Shown here: one piece after another, positions 1-6,914 of the stretch
Numbering within the stretch: the stretch's first letter is position 1
How the letters are laid out: each line of letters opens with the position of its first letter
NCBI GenBank assembly: GCA_031178025.1
Contig: JAPSJU010000032.1
Location: forward strand, 1 to 13,755
Reading direction: 5' to 3'
DNA: 13,755 nucleotides
Source: Agromyces sp.
GTDB taxonomy: Bacteria > Actinomycetota > Actinomycetes > Actinomycetales > Microbacteriaceae
Translations under genes and position numbers: made by a program
Notes under the pieces: model-generated
Seen by the model: the letters and a program-made list of their open reading frames with translations, nothing else
The model's database searches: none
What the model was told of the DNA's origin: nothing

Positions 1-1
1 C

Positions 2-619
2 GCGCGGACCGCGCTCGCCGCGGCACTCGAGGAGAGCTCGGTGCGCGAGCTCGAGGCGCGAGCAGAGCTGGCCTCGGCTTCGGAGCTCGTGGATCGCGCC
101 CGTGCCGCCGACCGCTCGATCGCGGCATTCGGCGCGCCGCTTCGCGCGGCGACGGCCTCGCTCGGCAGTCAGGAGTTCGTTCGCCTCGCCCGGTTCGCCG
201 AGAGCGTCGCGGGCCTCGACGGGCCGACCGCGGCAGTGACGGCGGCCGTCACCACGTGGCACGCCGAGCAGGAGCGCATCCTCCGCGAGCGCTACACGAA
301 CCACGTCTGGACGGCGGGATGGACTCCGGAGCTCGACGCCTGCCGGGGCTCGGTCGACCTGAGCGCGCAGTACGGCATCCCCGCCATCGCCGAGCACTGG
401 TCGTGCGGCGGCAAGGACTTCCCCGATGAGCCGGGGACCCTGATCACCCTCACCGGCGTGCATGCCGGCACGTACCGCGTGGAGGGCATCGTCGCGATGC
501 TCGACCAGCGCGTCGCCACCACCGCCGACCTGCCGCACGGCTACGAGCTCGTCTACCAGACGTGCCAGAACGGGCAGCCGTCGACGATGTCCCTGACCGC
601 GCTCAGCCGCGTCGGGTGA
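2..619 (+). CDS. Unrecognised protein, 5'-truncated at the window edge
   Basis: The frame is open from base 2 with no stop, so the gene very probably begins upstream of the window; the first internal start is a GTG at 41, from which 192 residues follow. I do not recognise the family. From that GTG, residues 1-95 are Ala/Arg/Glu-rich and look helical, possibly coiled-coil. Residues 100-192 look like a compact beta-rich domain with three cysteines: Cys101, Cys122 in a W-S-C-G-G-K motif, and Cys175 in a Y-Q-T-C-Q motif. The C-terminal T-C element faintly resembles the cysteine strand of actinobacterial sortases, but I cannot place a full His-Cys-Arg triad and do not claim that. Cysteine-containing domains of this sort are often extracytoplasmic, but any signal peptide would lie outside the window. 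The gene converges on the flavin reductase gene, with a hairpin between the two stops. Confidence 0.75.
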   Translation, partial: ARTALAAALEESSVRELEARAELASASELVDRARAADRSIAAFGAPLRAATASLGSQEFVRLARFAESVAGLDGPTAAVTAAVTTWHAEQERILRERYTNHVWTAGWTPELDACRGSVDLSAQYGIPAIAEHWSCGGKDFPDEPGTLITLTGVHAGTYRVEGIVAMLDQRVATTADLPHGYELVYQTCQNGQPSTMSLTALSRVG

Positions 620-624
620 GCTGT

Positions 625-660
625 GGGAAAGGCCGGCACCCGCAGGTGCCGGCCCTTCCC
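625..660. terminator. Hairpin between convergent genes, likely bidirectional terminator
   Basis: Arms 625-640 and 645-660 form a 16-bp stem with one mismatch and a 4-nt loop (cgca); the core GGCCGGCACC/GGTGCCGGCC pairs perfectly. It starts 6 bp after the stop of the + strand gene and lies 14 bp downstream of the stop of the minus-strand reductase, which suits a shared terminator. There is no run of T on either side, so it is a GC-rich actinobacterial-type hairpin rather than a textbook intrinsic terminator. Confidence 0.7.
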
Positions 661-673
661 GCGACCGCGTCCG

Positions 674-1261
674 CTACGCCGCCTGCTCGAGCTCGCCGGC
701 CTCGCGCACCGAGCGCAGCGCGCTCGCCCACGGCACGAGCTGGTCGAGCTGCGTGGCGAGCATGCCGGCGTGGTAGCCGGCCGGCGTGAACACGGAGTAG
801 TTCTCGAAGTCGGTCATGAGGGAGAACGACACCTGCTGGCGGACGTCGGCGACCTGCAGTTCCGCGAGGATCAGCCGGAGGTGCTCAGCCGCGCGGGTGC
901 CGCCGGCGGAGCCGTAGCTGACGAGCCCGGCCGCCTTGTTGTTCCATTCGCCGTAGACGAAGTCGAGCGCGTTCTTGAGCGCCCCGGAGGTCGAGTGGTT
1001 GTACTCGGGCGTCACGAAGATGTAGCCGTCGAAGGAGTCGACCTTGCGAGCCCACGCCTTGGTGTGTTCATGGGCGTACTGGCCCAGGCTCGGCGGGATC
1101 GCCTCGTCGAGGTGGGGCAGGGCGAAGTCGGCGAGGTCGACGAGCTCGAACGCGGCGTCGCTGCGAGCGCGCGCGTGCTCGAGTACCCATCGCGCCACCT
1201 GGTCGCCGACGCGACCGGGACGGGTGCTGCCGATGATGATGCCGATCTTGACCGGGGACAT
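674..1261 (-). CDS. NAD(P)H-dependent FMN reductase family flavoprotein
   Basis: A 195-residue cytosolic flavodoxin-fold protein of the NADPH_FMN reductase (PF03358) type, the family of small FMN, quinone, azo and chromate reductases. The N-terminal strand is followed by G-S-T-R-P-G-R (residues 11-17), the FMN-phosphate loop. A central T-P-E-Y-N-H-S-T-S-G-A-L-K-N motif and a following G-S-A-G-G-T-R loop are also family hallmarks. An in-frame start at 1294 exists, but the ATG at 1261 is preferred because AGGAG lies 5 nt upstream of it and the homologous fold begins there. The longer start would also sit inside an operator-like palindrome. The gene is divergent from marR and probably under its control. 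MarR-reductase pairs commonly answer to quinones, other electrophiles or aromatic drugs, but the true substrate cannot be read from sequence. Confidence 0.9.
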   Translation of the reverse strand: MSPVKIGIIIGSTRPGRVGDQVARWVLEHARARSDAAFELVDLADFALPHLDEAIPPSLGQYAHEHTKAWARKVDSFDGYIFVTPEYNHSTSGALKNALDFVYGEWNNKAAGLVSYGSAGGTRAAEHLRLILAELQVADVRQQVSFSLMTDFENYSVFTPAGYHAGMLATQLDQLVPWASALRSVREAGELEQAA

Positions 1262-1288
1262 GTGCGCTCCTGTGTTCGTCGAAGTGGT

Positions 1289-1298
1289 TGACACGTCA
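1289..1298. promoter_or_regulatory. MarR operator-like site 1 (TGACACGTCA)
   Basis: Near-palindrome TGAC-AC-GTCA. Extended to GGTTGACACGTCA (1286-1298), it is the exact reverse complement of the extended site 2. It overlaps the predicted transcription start of the reductase promoter, where a bound repressor would block initiation. Assignment to the adjacent MarR protein is by proximity and repetition. Confidence 0.6.
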
Positions 1299-1300
1299 CC

Positions 1301-1328
1301 ATAGTACCGTAATTGGATGACGTGTCAA
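1301..1328 (-). promoter_or_regulatory. Predicted promoter of the flavin reductase gene
   Basis: Read on the minus strand, TTGACA (1328-1323) is followed after 16 bp by TACTAT (1306-1301). The -35 is a perfect consensus match, and the -10 fits the actinobacterial TANNNT pattern. The predicted start near 1294 gives a leader of about 33 nt that contains the AGGAG ribosome binding site. Operator-like site 2 overlaps the -35 and site 1 overlaps the start point, as expected for repression by a MarR dimer. Confidence 0.5.
1318..1327. promoter_or_regulatory. MarR operator-like site 2 (TGACGTGTCA)
   Basis: Near-palindrome TGAC-GT-GTCA. The extended form TGACGTGTCAACC (1318-1330) is a perfect 13-bp inverted copy of 1286-1298. 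Its centre is 29 bp from site 1 and 39 bp from site 3. It covers the -35 hexamer of the minus-strand reductase promoter. Confidence 0.6.
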
Positions 1329-1348
1329 CCATCTCGGTCCCACGAGGC

Positions 1349-1354
1349 TAAGCT
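1349..1354 (+). promoter_or_regulatory. Possible -10 element for leaderless marR transcript
   Basis: TAAGCT fits TANNNT and ends 6 bp before the marR ATG, so initiation would fall on or next to the A of the start codon. No Shine-Dalgarno sequence lies at a useful distance before that ATG (the closest, GAGG, is 13 nt away), which supports a leaderless mRNA. No good -35 is visible 16-18 bp upstream. An alternative is TTGACA at 1288-1293 with a weak downstream -10. Confidence 0.3.
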
Positions 1355-1356
1355 GA

Positions 1357-1366
1357 TGACATGTCA
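1357..1366. promoter_or_regulatory. MarR operator-like site 3 (TGACATGTCA), over the marR start codon
   Basis: A perfect 10-bp palindrome containing the marR ATG at 1361-1363. TGACATGTCAAC (1357-1368) differs from the same stretch of site 2 by one base. Binding here would autoregulate marR. Confidence 0.55.
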
Positions 1367-1843
1367 ACGTCCGAGGTGTCAGAGGTCGACGAGGCCGAGT
1401 GGGCGCTGTGGGACGGATTCGGTGCCATGCACGCGCGACTCGCCCGCGAGCTCGACCGCCGGCTGCAGCGCGACGCCGGGATCTCGCAGGGCGACTACGC
1501 CGTCATGCTGGCGCTCTTCCGTGCACCCGACCGACGTCTCCGACCGGGCGTGCTGGGCGAGCAGATCGGGTGGGAGAAGAGCCGGCTCTCGCACCAGCTC
1601 ACGCGCATGGCGGGGCGCGGCCTCGTCGAGCGGGTCGAGTGCGACAGCGACGGTCGCGGCACCGAAGTCGTCCTCACCCGCGCGGGCCGGCTCGCCATGC
1701 TGCGGGCGATGCGCAATCACGCGACGGCCATCCGCACCCTGTTCCTCGACGTGCTCGAGCCCCACGAGAAGCGCGCGATCGCGGACGCCTCGGCGCGGGT
1801 GCTCGAGCGGCTCGCCGAGACGGACGCACGCGACGCCGACTGA
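1361..1843 (+). CDS. MarR-family transcriptional regulator
   Basis: A 160-residue winged-helix DNA-binding protein of typical MarR length. An N-terminal dimerisation helix (about 14-38) precedes helix-turn-helix residues of roughly 58-84, with G-W-E-K-S-R-L-S-H-Q-L as the recognition helix. The wing follows (about 92-106), with the D-x-G-R-G tip and V-V-L-T strand. C-terminal helices (108-152) complete the dimer interface. The single Cys94 sits at the start of the wing, a common position in actinobacterial homologs, so it is not by itself evidence for redox sensing. The ATG at 1361 is chosen because the next in-frame Met is well inside the first helix and the ATG lies inside an operator-like palindrome. 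Family members are usually autorepressors released by small aromatic ligands. Here the divergent flavin reductase is the obvious target. Confidence 0.9.
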   Translation: MSTSEVSEVDEAEWALWDGFGAMHARLARELDRRLQRDAGISQGDYAVMLALFRAPDRRLRPGVLGEQIGWEKSRLSHQLTRMAGRGLVERVECDSDGRGTEVVLTRAGRLAMLRAMRNHATAIRTLFLDVLEPHEKRAIADASARVLERLAETDARDAD

Positions 1844-1854
1844 CGCTTCGCGGC

Positions 1855-1877
1855 CCGCCGCCGGCGGCCGGCGGCGG
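1855..1877. terminator. GC-rich hairpin between convergent marR and lacI-type genes
   Basis: Arms 1855-1864 and 1868-1877 pair perfectly (10 bp, 3-nt loop) just after the marR stop and 36 bp beyond the stop of the minus-strand LacI gene. It could end transcripts from both sides. There is no T-tract, and the sequence is a simple run of CCG/GGC, so pairing by composition alone is possible. Confidence 0.4.
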
Positions 1878-1912
1878 CACAGGCGGAGGGAGCTGCGGCG
1901 CGCGGGCGCGAC

Positions 1913-2965
1913 TCAGGAGCCGACGACCACCCGGTCGTGGATCGGCGCCGCCGTGCTCGCGCGCACGACGAGCTCGGGCACGGTCGGCGCGGGCATGAGC
2001 CGGTCGTCGTCGCCGAGCACCGCGAGCACCGCGGACATCGCGTCCCGCCCGAGCGTGATGAAGTCCTGGCGCAGGGTCGTCAGCGGCGGGGCGAAGTAGG
2101 CCGCCTCGGGGATGTCGTCGAAGCCCACGACGCTCACGTCGTCGGGCACCGAGCGACCGACCTCGGCGAGCGCGTGCATCAGGCCGAGCGCCATCTGGTC
2201 GTTCGACACGAACACCGCGGTCATCTCGCGATCGCGGGCGAGCGTCCGCCCGTGCACGTACCCGCTCCCCGGTGACCAGTCGCCGATGAGCGGCTCCCGC
2301 GCGGGCAGGCCGTGCTCGCCGAGCGCCGATGACCAGCCCCGCAGCCGCTCGGCGGCGTCCATCGCGTTCGCCGGGCCGCTGACGTGCCGGATCTCCCGGT
2401 GGCCGAGGCTCACGAGGTGGTCGACCGCGAGCCGTGCGCCCGAGTACTGGTCGAGCCAGACGCGGTGCATGCGGCCCCGGTCCTCCGAGGCGACGGCGAC
2501 GATGGGCACGCCGAGCTCGATGCCGTCGAGGGCGTCGAGGGCGCCACGATCCGCCGCGATGAGCACGATGGCCTCGACGTTCTGGCGCACGAGGAGCTCC
2601 GCAGCGGAGCGCAGGCTCGGCGCATCCGTCTCGAGCATGCTCGCCGTGATCACCGAGTAGCGGGCATCGCGGGCCGCCTCGTTGAAGTGCAGGGCCGTGC
2701 TCGAGGGGCCGTAGTCGGGCGCGCCCGTGACGATGAGCCCGAGCGTGCGCGTGCGGCGGGTGACGAGTGCGCGGGCGGCCGGCGACGGCACGTACCGCAG
2801 CTGCGTGATGGCCTGCTCGACCCGCGCCCGAGTCGCGGGCCGCACGTTCGGGAGGTCGTTGAGCACGCGCGAGACGGTCTGGTGGGACACCCCCGCGAGC
2901 CGGGCGACGTCGAAGATCGTCGCGACCCGGGTCTTGTCCTCTCGGTCGCTCACGCGCTGCTGCAC
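1913..2965 (-). CDS. LacI-family transcriptional regulator, last gene of the transporter block
   Basis: A 350-residue LacI/GalR-type repressor. The N-terminal helix-turn-helix is at residues 15-40 (I-F-D-V-A-R-L-A-G-V then S-H-Q-T-V-S-R-V-L-N) and the hinge at about 58-68 (Y-V-P-S-P-A-A-R-A-L). The periplasmic-binding-protein-like sugar domain runs from about 72 to the end, including V-G-F-D-D-I-P-E-A-A-Y-F near the C-terminus. It follows the second permease gene after 75 bp. The GTG at 2965 is the longest start, but AGGAG (2965-2969) overlaps it; the GTG at 2953, 11 nt beyond that AGGAG, may be the real start and leaves the HTH intact. The protein is a close paralog of the regulator at 8760-9884, with the same recognition helix. 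It probably represses the transporter in the absence of a pentose ligand; this is inferred from position. Confidence 0.92.
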   Translation of the reverse strand: MQQRVSDREDKTRVATIFDVARLAGVSHQTVSRVLNDLPNVRPATRARVEQAITQLRYVPSPAARALVTRRTRTLGLIVTGAPDYGPSSTALHFNEAARDARYSVITASMLETDAPSLRSAAELLVRQNVEAIVLIAADRGALDALDGIELGVPIVAVASEDRGRMHRVWLDQYSGARLAVDHLVSLGHREIRHVSGPANAMDAAERLRGWSSALGEHGLPAREPLIGDWSPGSGYVHGRTLARDREMTAVFVSNDQMALGLMHALAEVGRSVPDDVSVVGFDDIPEAAYFAPPLTTLRQDFITLGRDAMSAVLAVLGDDDRLMPAPTVPELVVRASTAAPIHDRVVVGS

Positions 2966-3040
2966 TCCTGCCCCGCGCCCGCGGCGCGATCCTCTAGGTC
3001 GATTATCATGCCCACGGGTGCGCGGGTGGCGGAGGCGGGC
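2966..3040 (-). promoter_or_regulatory. Gap between the second permease and the LacI gene, possible weak promoter
   Basis: Read on the minus strand, this 75-bp gap has a GATAAT hexamer (3006-3001) resembling a -10 but no convincing -35. A 6-bp stem with a 4-nt loop (3043-3058) overlaps the permease stop codon. No operator resembling the AGCGCT sites is present. The regulator may be read through from the transporter operon, made from a weak local promoter, or both. Confidence 0.3.
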
Positions 3041-4144
3041 TCACCGCCTTCGGGCGGTCAGCACCTTCTGCAGGATGATGAACACGAGCAGCAGCGCGCC
3101 GATGAAGATCTTCGTCCACCACGACGAGAGCGTGCCCTCGAAGGTGATGATCGTCTGGATGACTCCGAGCACGAGCACGCCGAGCACCGACCCGAGCACG
3201 AATCCGTAGCCGCCCGTGAGCAGCGTGCCGCCGATCACCACGGCCGCGATGGCGTCGAGTTCGGTGCCGACCGCGGTGAGCGGATACCCCGACAGCGTGT
3301 AGAAGGTGAACAGCACGCCGGCCAGGCCCGAGCAGAACCCGCTGATCACGTAGACGAGCACCTTGGTGCGTGCGACCGGCAGGCCCATGAGCAGGCCGCT
3401 CTGCTCACCGCCGCCGATCGCGTAGACCGTGCGACCGAAGCGCGTCGCGTGCAGCACCCACACGGCGACCGCGACGACGGCGACCGCGATGATGACGCTG
3501 GGGGTGATCGAGAGGTTGCCGCCCAGCGGGATGCGGGCGATCGCGAGCTGCACGAACGTGGGGTCGGTGATCGAGATGGAGTTCTGGCTGATGACGTAGC
3601 AGAGGCCTCGGGCGAGGAACATCGCCGCAAGGGTCGCGATGAACGGCTGCACCTTGAAGACGTGGATCATGAGCCCCACGAGCAGGCCCAGCACGCTCGT
3701 GAGCACGAGGATGAGCGGGATCACCACCGCGGGCGACCACCCCGTCTGCAGGAGGCTGGCGGCGATCATCCCGCTGAGCGCGACGACCGCGCCGACCGAG
3801 AGGTCGATGCCGCCCGTCAGGATCACGAACGTCATGCCGACCGCGAGCACGATGAGGTACGAGTTGTCGACCAGCAGGTTCAGGAACACCTGGCCCGAGA
3901 AGAACCCGCGGTAGCGCACGCCGCCGATCACGAAGACGGCGACGAAGAGCACCGCGGTCACGATGACCGGGCCGTACTTCGGGCTCGTCAGGAGCGAGCG
4001 GATGCCGCTGCCGATCCGGGCGACCCGGCTGCCGCCTGCGGCGTCCGGTCGGTTCCCCGATCCCGGGCCGATGCCTCGGTCGGCGGCGCCGCCACCCCGA
4101 GAGGGGCGCTTCGGACGCTCTGGGGCGTCGAGGAGGTTCGTCAT
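3041..4144 (-). CDS. yjfF: Sugar ABC transporter permease, YjfF-like
   Basis: A 367-residue inner-membrane permease of the CUT2/BPD_transp_2 (PF02653) family, the second permease of a YtfQRT-YjfF-type importer. Hydrophobic segments begin near residue 58 and give about eight to ten helices. The family signature G-G-I-D-L-S-V-G is at 111-118. The conserved E-L-D-A-I-A-A-V-V-I-G-G loop is at 295-306, and the cytoplasmic loop contacting the ATPase is around 232-260. E. coli YjfF is about 331 residues; the difference is a basic, Gly/Pro/Arg-rich, probably disordered N-terminal tail of about 50 residues. The ATG overlaps the stop of the first permease by ATGA, so translation is coupled and the tail appears to be genuine. 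It probably forms a heterodimer with the upstream permease. Confidence 0.92.
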   Translation of the reverse strand: MTNLLDAPERPKRPSRGGGAADRGIGPGSGNRPDAAGGSRVARIGSGIRSLLTSPKYGPVIVTAVLFVAVFVIGGVRYRGFFSGQVFLNLLVDNSYLIVLAVGMTFVILTGGIDLSVGAVVALSGMIAASLLQTGWSPAVVIPLILVLTSVLGLLVGLMIHVFKVQPFIATLAAMFLARGLCYVISQNSISITDPTFVQLAIARIPLGGNLSITPSVIIAVAVVAVAVWVLHATRFGRTVYAIGGGEQSGLLMGLPVARTKVLVYVISGFCSGLAGVLFTFYTLSGYPLTAVGTELDAIAAVVIGGTLLTGGYGFVLGSVLGVLVLGVIQTIITFEGTLSSWWTKIFIGALLLVFIILQKVLTARRR

Positions 4145-5187
4145 GATGCGGCCACACCCTTCCCGGCGCGCAGGGCGAGCCGTCGTCGGACGCCGCTGAA
4201 CGCCTCAGCGGTGGTCGGCGATTGGAGCAGGCACACGACGGTCACGACGGCGGCCTTGAACACCATCGTCGCGATCGGCGGAATGCCCACCGTGTACACC
4301 GTGGTCACGAGCGTCTGGATGACGAGCGCGCCCACGAGCGTGCCGAGCAGCGAGTAGCGGCCGCCGGCCAGCGAGGTGCCGCCGATCACGACCGCGAGGA
4401 TCGCATCGAGCTCGATGAACAGGCCGGTGTTGTTCGCGTCGGCCGCGGCGGTGTTCGCCGTGAGGATGAGCCCCGCGATCGCCGCGCAGAACGCGCAGAA
4501 CGTGTAGACGGCGAACAGCAGCCCGCGAGCCCGCACGCCGGCCTGCCGGCTCGCCTCCGGGTTGATGCCGACCGACTCGATGAACATCCCGAGGGCCGTG
4601 CGCCGCGTGATGAGCGCGGCGAGGCCGAAGACGACCGCCGCGATGATGACGGCGATCGGCACGCCGAACCAGAATCCCGAACCGAGGAACTTGAACGGCG
4701 GGCTGTTCACCGTGAGGATCTGCCCCTCGGTGATGAGCATGGCGACGCCGCGCCCCGCGGTCATGAGGATGAGCGTCGCGATGATCGGCTGGATGCCGAG
4801 CACCGCGACGAGGAAGCCGTTCCACACGCCGAGCACGAGCGAGATCAGCAGGGCGACCGACACGGCCACCGCCACCGTGGCGAGGCTGCCGGGTTCCGGT
4901 GAGCCGAGGATGATCGAACAGGCCACGGCGCCCGAGATGGCGGCGACCGCGCCGACGGAGAGGTCGATGCCCCGCGTGGCGATGACGAGGGTCATGCCCA
5001 CCGCGATGATGAGCGTCGGCGCGCCGTTGCGGAGGATGTCGATGAGGCTGCCGAACAGGTGCCCGTCGCGCACGCTGATCGTGAAGAACCCGGGGAACGC
5101 GATGAGGTTGATCGTGAAGAGGATGAGGAGCATCACGACCGGCCAGAACAGGCGGTGCGCGACGACCTTGGCGAGCACGGCGCTCAT
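4141..5187 (-). CDS. ytfT: Sugar ABC transporter permease, YtfT-like
   Basis: A 348-residue integral-membrane CUT2 permease, close to the 341 residues of E. coli YtfT. The first helix is at about 13-35, and eight to ten hydrophobic segments follow. The signature G-I-D-L-S-V-G is at 73-79, N-P-E-A-S-R-Q-A-G-V (209-218) is the likely ATPase-coupling loop, and E-L-D-A-I-L-A-V-V-I-G-G is at 259-270. The ATG at 5187 overlaps the ATPase stop by ATGA, and a strong AGGAGG lies 6 nt upstream, which fixes the start. It should pair with the YjfF-like permease to form the channel for a furanose or pentose sugar. Confidence 0.94.
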   Translation of the reverse strand: MSAVLAKVVAHRLFWPVVMLLILFTINLIAFPGFFTISVRDGHLFGSLIDILRNGAPTLIIAVGMTLVIATRGIDLSVGAVAAISGAVACSIILGSPEPGSLATVAVAVSVALLISLVLGVWNGFLVAVLGIQPIIATLILMTAGRGVAMLITEGQILTVNSPPFKFLGSGFWFGVPIAVIIAAVVFGLAALITRRTALGMFIESVGINPEASRQAGVRARGLLFAVYTFCAFCAAIAGLILTANTAAADANNTGLFIELDAILAVVIGGTSLAGGRYSLLGTLVGALVIQTLVTTVYTVGIPPIATMVFKAAVVTVVCLLQSPTTAEAFSGVRRRLALRAGKGVAAS

Positions 5188-6815
5188 GCGCGGCCTCCTG
5201 GGGCGTGGTCGGTGGGGGCGAGTGGTGCGGATGCCGCAGGCGGTGCGGCATCCGATGCGACGACGGATGCCGCGAGCAGCGTGTCATCCGCTTCGACCGA
5301 ACCGTCGGCGATCAGCGCGAGCAGGGCGTCGACGGTGAGGCCGTCGTTCTCGAGGTCGGCGACGACGCGCCGATCGCGGAGCACGACGACCCGGTGGCTC
5401 AGCCGCAGCACCTCCTCGAGCTCGGCGGAGATGAACAGCACGCTCATGCCGTTCTCGGCGAGGGTGAAGACGAGCTTCTGGATCTCGGCCTTCGCGCCGA
5501 TGTCGATGCCGCGGGTCGGCTCGTCGAGGATGAGCAGCCGGGGTGCGATCGCGAGCCATCGGGCGAGCAGCACCTTCTGCTGGTTGCCCCCCGAGAGGTT
5601 GCGCACGAGGGCGTCGGGGTTGGCGGGCCGGATGTTGAGGGCCTGGATGTAGCTCTGCGTGAGCTCGTCCTGCCGCTTCTTCGGGATGGGGCGGAACCAG
5701 CCCCGGTCGGCCTGGAGTGCGAGCACGATGTTGTCGCGCACGGTGAGGTCGCCGACGATCCCCTCGTCGCGGCGGTTCTCGGAGGAGAACGCGATGCGGT
5801 GGGAGATGGCCTGGCGGGGCGTGCGCAGCCTGGTGACCCTGCCGAGGATCGCGAGCTCGCCCGTGTCGGCGCGATCGATGCCGCCGAGCAGGCGCGCGAA
5901 CTCGGTGCGGCCCGAACCGAGCAGGCCGGCGAGTCCGACGACCTCGCCCGCCGCGATCGGCAGGTCGGCGGGCTGGATGCCGCCGCGGCGGCCGAGCTTG
6001 CTGGCGTGCACGAACGTCGCGGCATCCGATTCGTCGACGACCACCGAGCGGGCGCGCTGCTCGAGGTCGTCGAGTGCGGTGAGCTCCTTGCCGATCATCT
6101 TCTGCACGAGGTCGATGCGAAGGAGCTCCTCGACGAGGTACTCCCCCACCAGCTTGCCGTTGCGCAGCACCGTCAGCCGGTCGCAGATCTCGTACACCTG
6201 GTCGAGGAAGTGCGAGACGAAGAGGATGGCGACACCCTGCTCCTTGAGCGAGCGGATGACGCGGAAGAGCTCGGCGACCTCGTCGGAATCGAGGCTCGAG
6301 GTGGGCTCGTCGAGGATGAGCACCTTCGCGTTCACGTCGATCGCCCTGGCGATCGCGATGAGCTGCTGCACGGCGAGGGAGTGGTCGCCGAGGAGGGAGC
6401 CGGGGTCGATGTCGAGGTTGAGTCCCTGCAGCAGCGCCGCCGAGCGACGGCGCATGGCGCGCCAGTCGATCGCACCGAAGCGGCGCGGCTCGCGGCCGAG
6501 CATGATGTTCTCGGCGACCGAGAGGTTCGGCAGGAGGTTGACCTCCTGGTACACGGTCGAGATCCCGGCGGCCTGCGCCTGCGCGGGACCGCCGAACGCC
6601 ACGTGGGTGCCCTCGAGGCTGATCGTGCCGCCGTCGATGCCGTACACGCCGGTGAGCGCCTTGATGAGCGTCGACTTGCCGGCGCCGTTCTCGCCCATGA
6701 GCGAGTGCACCTCACCGGGGAACATGCGGAAGTCGACGCCGTCGAGCGCCTTGACGCCGGGGAATTCGATCGAGATGCCGCGCATCTCGACGACGGGGGC
6801 GGCCGGGTCGGTCAT
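5184..6815 (-). CDS. ytfR: Sugar ABC transporter ATP-binding protein, YtfR-like double NBD
   Basis: A 543-residue cytosolic ATPase with two fused nucleotide-binding domains, as in CUT2 importers. NBD1 has Walker A G-E-N-G-A-G-K-S-T (41-49), a degenerate signature S-L-A-V-Q-Q (146-151) and Walker B L-I-L-D-E-P-T (166-172). NBD2 has a degenerate Walker A G-L-L-G-S-G-R-T-E (297-305, Arg for the catalytic Lys), a canonical L-S-G-G-N-Q-Q-K signature (407-414) and Walker B L-I-L-D-E-P-T (428-434). This asymmetry is normal for YtfR relatives and implies one main hydrolytic site. The ATG at 6815 is chosen over that at 6827 because GGAG lies at a good distance before it and none lies before the other. 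Unlike the roughly 500-residue E. coli protein, it carries an Ala/Pro-rich tail (about 505-543). It ends in an ATGA overlap with the YtfT-like gene. Confidence 0.95.
   Translation of the reverse strand: MTDPAAPVVEMRGISIEFPGVKALDGVDFRMFPGEVHSLMGENGAGKSTLIKALTGVYGIDGGTISLEGTHVAFGGPAQAQAAGISTVYQEVNLLPNLSVAENIMLGREPRRFGAIDWRAMRRRSAALLQGLNLDIDPGSLLGDHSLAVQQLIAIARAIDVNAKVLILDEPTSSLDSDEVAELFRVIRSLKEQGVAILFVSHFLDQVYEICDRLTVLRNGKLVGEYLVEELLRIDLVQKMIGKELTALDDLEQRARSVVVDESDAATFVHASKLGRRGGIQPADLPIAAGEVVGLAGLLGSGRTEFARLLGGIDRADTGELAILGRVTRLRTPRQAISHRIAFSSENRRDEGIVGDLTVRDNIVLALQADRGWFRPIPKKRQDELTQSYIQALNIRPANPDALVRNLSGGNQQKVLLARWLAIAPRLLILDEPTRGIDIGAKAEIQKLVFTLAENGMSVLFISAELEEVLRLSHRVVVLRDRRVVADLENDGLTVDALLALIADGSVEADDTLLAASVVASDAAPPAASAPLAPTDHAPGGRA
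5229..5253. repeat. Perfect 10-bp inverted repeat in the ATPase C-terminal tail
   Basis: GGATGCCGCA (5229-5238) and TGCGGCATCC (5244-5253) pair perfectly around a 5-nt loop. The repeat lies in the low-complexity Ala/Pro tail codons, about 40 nt before the YtfT-like start. Each arm contains the over-represented GGATGCCGC word. It could form an mRNA hairpin upstream of the permease ribosome binding site. Confidence 0.5.
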
Positions 6816-6856
6816 GGTTCTCTCCATCGAGTGGTACCGGATGCGGCGAGTGGGGT

Positions 6857-6891
6857 GGTGGGTGCGCGGACGGACCGCACGCGCACCCACC
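6857..6891. other. Intercistronic stem-loop between binding-protein and ATPase genes
   Basis: GGTGGGTGCGCG (6857-6868) and CGCGCACCCACC (6880-6891) form a perfect 12-bp stem with an 11-nt loop. It sits in the 99-bp gap between the stop of the binding-protein gene (6915) and the ATPase start (6815). There is no downstream T-run, so partial termination or protection of the upstream message from 3' decay are both possible. Such structures are known to raise binding-protein output over the membrane components in other ABC operons. Confidence 0.55.
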
Positions 6892-6914
6892 GTCGCTCCG
6901 TGTGGAGCAGTCTG

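Noticed and set aside
625..660. Riboswitch or small RNA between the first two genes
   Set aside because: Only a single hairpin is present between two convergent stops; a terminator explains it fully.
2384..4357. 657-codon open frame on the + strand
   Set aside because: Antisense to the LacI and permease genes and of the same charged, low-complexity composition, and it runs across two real genes and their boundary.
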